Assembly (NCBI GenBank): GCA_013399115.1
Contig: VXAA01007207.1
Coordinates: 64,078-128,077, forward strand
Source: Anseranas semipalmata
Taxonomy: Eukaryota > Chordata > Aves > Anseriformes > Anseranatidae
Direction of reading: 5' to 3'
Length of the DNA: 64,000 nucleotides
Shown here: positions 62,414-64,000 of the stretch, one piece after another
How the letters are laid out: every line of letters starts with the position of its first letter
Numbering within the stretch: position 1 is the stretch's first letter
Notes under the pieces: generated by a model
Databases searched by the model: none
Seen by the model: the letters and a program-made list of their open reading frames with translations, nothing else
Told to the model about the DNA's origin: nothing
Position numbers and translations under genes: made by a program

Positions 62414-64000
62414 GATTATCTCCCAGCCTTATTCAGTATAGTGAACTACATAATAATGCCACAGAAATATTCATACTCATACATTTATCCAGAAAGATAA
62501 TAGTACATGCTCAAAGCACTGTGGAAGTGGTTAATAAATATGGGATTCTTCTCTGCGTGGATACCTCCCACACACAACTTTGAAATTCATTCTACCTATA
62601 GCAAAAATTTGCAAAATACTTGTTAGATCTTTTCAGAGCATGACTTTCCATAAAAAATATGTTTGGATGCAAAGTGTTCTTTAGAGGTTTTATGCCAGAC
62701 TGTTCCTGTTTTACTCAGGGCCCAAGTAAGAATTGTTTTTTTTTAAACTTGGTTACAAGGAGTTTTATCCAGAAAAAAAATACCATTTTGCTACCCATAT
62801 GGTGTTGTTTATTCTATCAATGTGAAAAGATCTGTTTGTTGTGGTGCTAATCGTTGCCTTGATTGTGTTTTCTAAGGAAATGTTTTCATCTCTGTCTGTC
62901 CCTGCCTAACCTTTGAAACTATTGACCAATTGCAAACTAATTTGATATGATGGGAATCTCGACAATGCTAAGTTCCCACAAGTTTGATGAAAATCTGCAT
63001 TTGACTCAAGTAGAAAGATCCAGGGTACTGCATTCATGAGGGCCTTTCATTTCGAGAGGCAGAAGCTGCTTGGGCAATCAGTACTCTCCTAGCCCTCAAC
63101 AAGCCACAAGCTCTCTTCCTGTAAGAAGTGGGAGAGATGTGGAGTGAAATGGAGAAGGCATGCTGGTGAAAACTTGGGAATCTAGGTCAATAGGATGTCA
63201 AGTTTCTTCAGTTCTACTTTTTGAAGATCAACCTGTTTAATCTAAGTATAATACACTGGATATTTCTGTACAGGAATCACTGAGTGGATATTAAAGCTAC
63301 TCCTTTACAGGACTCAGAGATGAGCTATGACTGCCAGAATGGCTACAGAATCCCTGTATTTTGTTTGTTGCTATGGCATTGTTGGAAGAGCTTTAATGCA
63401 CAGAAAAAATCGGTGGCTTGAACCCATGTCATTGCATTCATTTACAAATAGTACAGCAGTTGCAAAATGAAGTTTTCATTTGGATTTTTGGAAAATCCAC
63501 CTGTAATCCCTTAGCTACAAAATAAACACATTGCAACCTTTTTAGACGCCCTAGAAATTCCTTCTGGTGAGCTGAATCGCAGTTTCATTGAGGACTTGTA
63601 TATTTAGAGACTCTTGGCTCCTAATGTCCAGTGCCTATTTAGATAACCAGCTGAGACGTTTTCTAGTTGCCCATCAGAGGATCTCAAAAACTCCTGTGTG
63701 CAAAAAACAGTAAAACAAGAAGAGCAGATGAGTTTGCTTTCTGTTTTATGCAGTTATCTTTAAATCCACACAGTTCAGACTGTACCCTAACCTTAGCACA
63801 TACACTGTTGAATTAATCAATCCTAAGGAAACAATAAAGATCTTGGCATAAAAACTCTTGATGTCTTCTTGGTACGTAGATCCTGGCAGCTAAACCAGCT
63901 TCAGGTACATGGGTGCTTTTTTGACCTTCTGCTTGATACAGTCAGCTCTGAGCTGTCTCTGACGCAGCTCACTAGGCAGAAAGCAAGTTTTATGCAGGAG

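Larger units (their letters stand above)
59142..64000 (+). other. NOL4 downstream intron, segment 2
   Basis: Intron continuing to the window edge. It contains the small GC-rich island at 60215-60560, an A-tract at 60625, (AAAAC)n at 60876 and (AAAT)n at 62397. No exon, RNA gene or further retroelement was recognised. Confidence 0.45.

Noticed and set aside
1..64000. CRISPR arrays, tRNA/rRNA genes, prokaryotic operons, phage or defence systems
   Set aside because: No regularly spaced repeats, no cloverleaf or rRNA sequence and no dense gene arrangement; the sequence is vertebrate intronic DNA.

Overview
This window looks like a piece of a vertebrate nuclear genome, most likely a bird. It is AT-rich, has almost no long open reading frames, and carries one clear protein-coding exon with textbook splice sites. 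It also contains CR1 non-LTR retrotransposon copies of the avian/sauropsid type on both strands, many simple repeats, and an 18-base run of N that marks an assembly gap. Nothing prokaryotic was seen: no operons, CRISPR arrays, insertion sequences or phage genes. The species cannot be fixed from the sequence alone; a galliform such as chicken would fit.

The only gene I can support is NOL4 (nucleolar protein 4), on the + strand. One internal exon of 284 bases lies at 43635-43918. Its conceptual protein matches the central serine/asparagine-rich part of vertebrate NOL4, including a PLNLS motif. Everything before it (1-43634) and after it (43919-64000) is best read as intron of the same gene, so the window holds the 3' end of one very long intron and the 5' part of another. 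I found no second NOL4 exon, no promoter and no polyadenylated 3' end.

Layout: 1-2760 is featureless intron; 2760-3290 is a plus-strand CR1 3' fragment; 3291-11870 is intron with microsatellites and a possible minus-strand solo LTR fragment near 7.4 kb; 11870-11975 is a MIR-like SINE relic; 16640-17950 is a decayed CR1/L2-clade reverse-transcriptase region made of at least two old copies; 18645-18720 is a minus-strand CR1 3' tip; 36355-36475 is another old CR1 3' tail. A GC-rich island covers about 39.04-40.5 kb, 3 kb upstream of the exon. TA-rich microsatellites with a perfect 22-bp palindrome follow the exon at 44.1-44.35 kb. The assembly gap is at 59124-59141, and a second small GC-rich island is at 60.2-60.56 kb.

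No previously undescribed system is evident. The observations most worth a second look are the GC-rich island upstream of the exon (possible alternative promoter or unclassified repeat), the candidate CtBP-binding motif in the exon, and the layered ancient retroelement relics.
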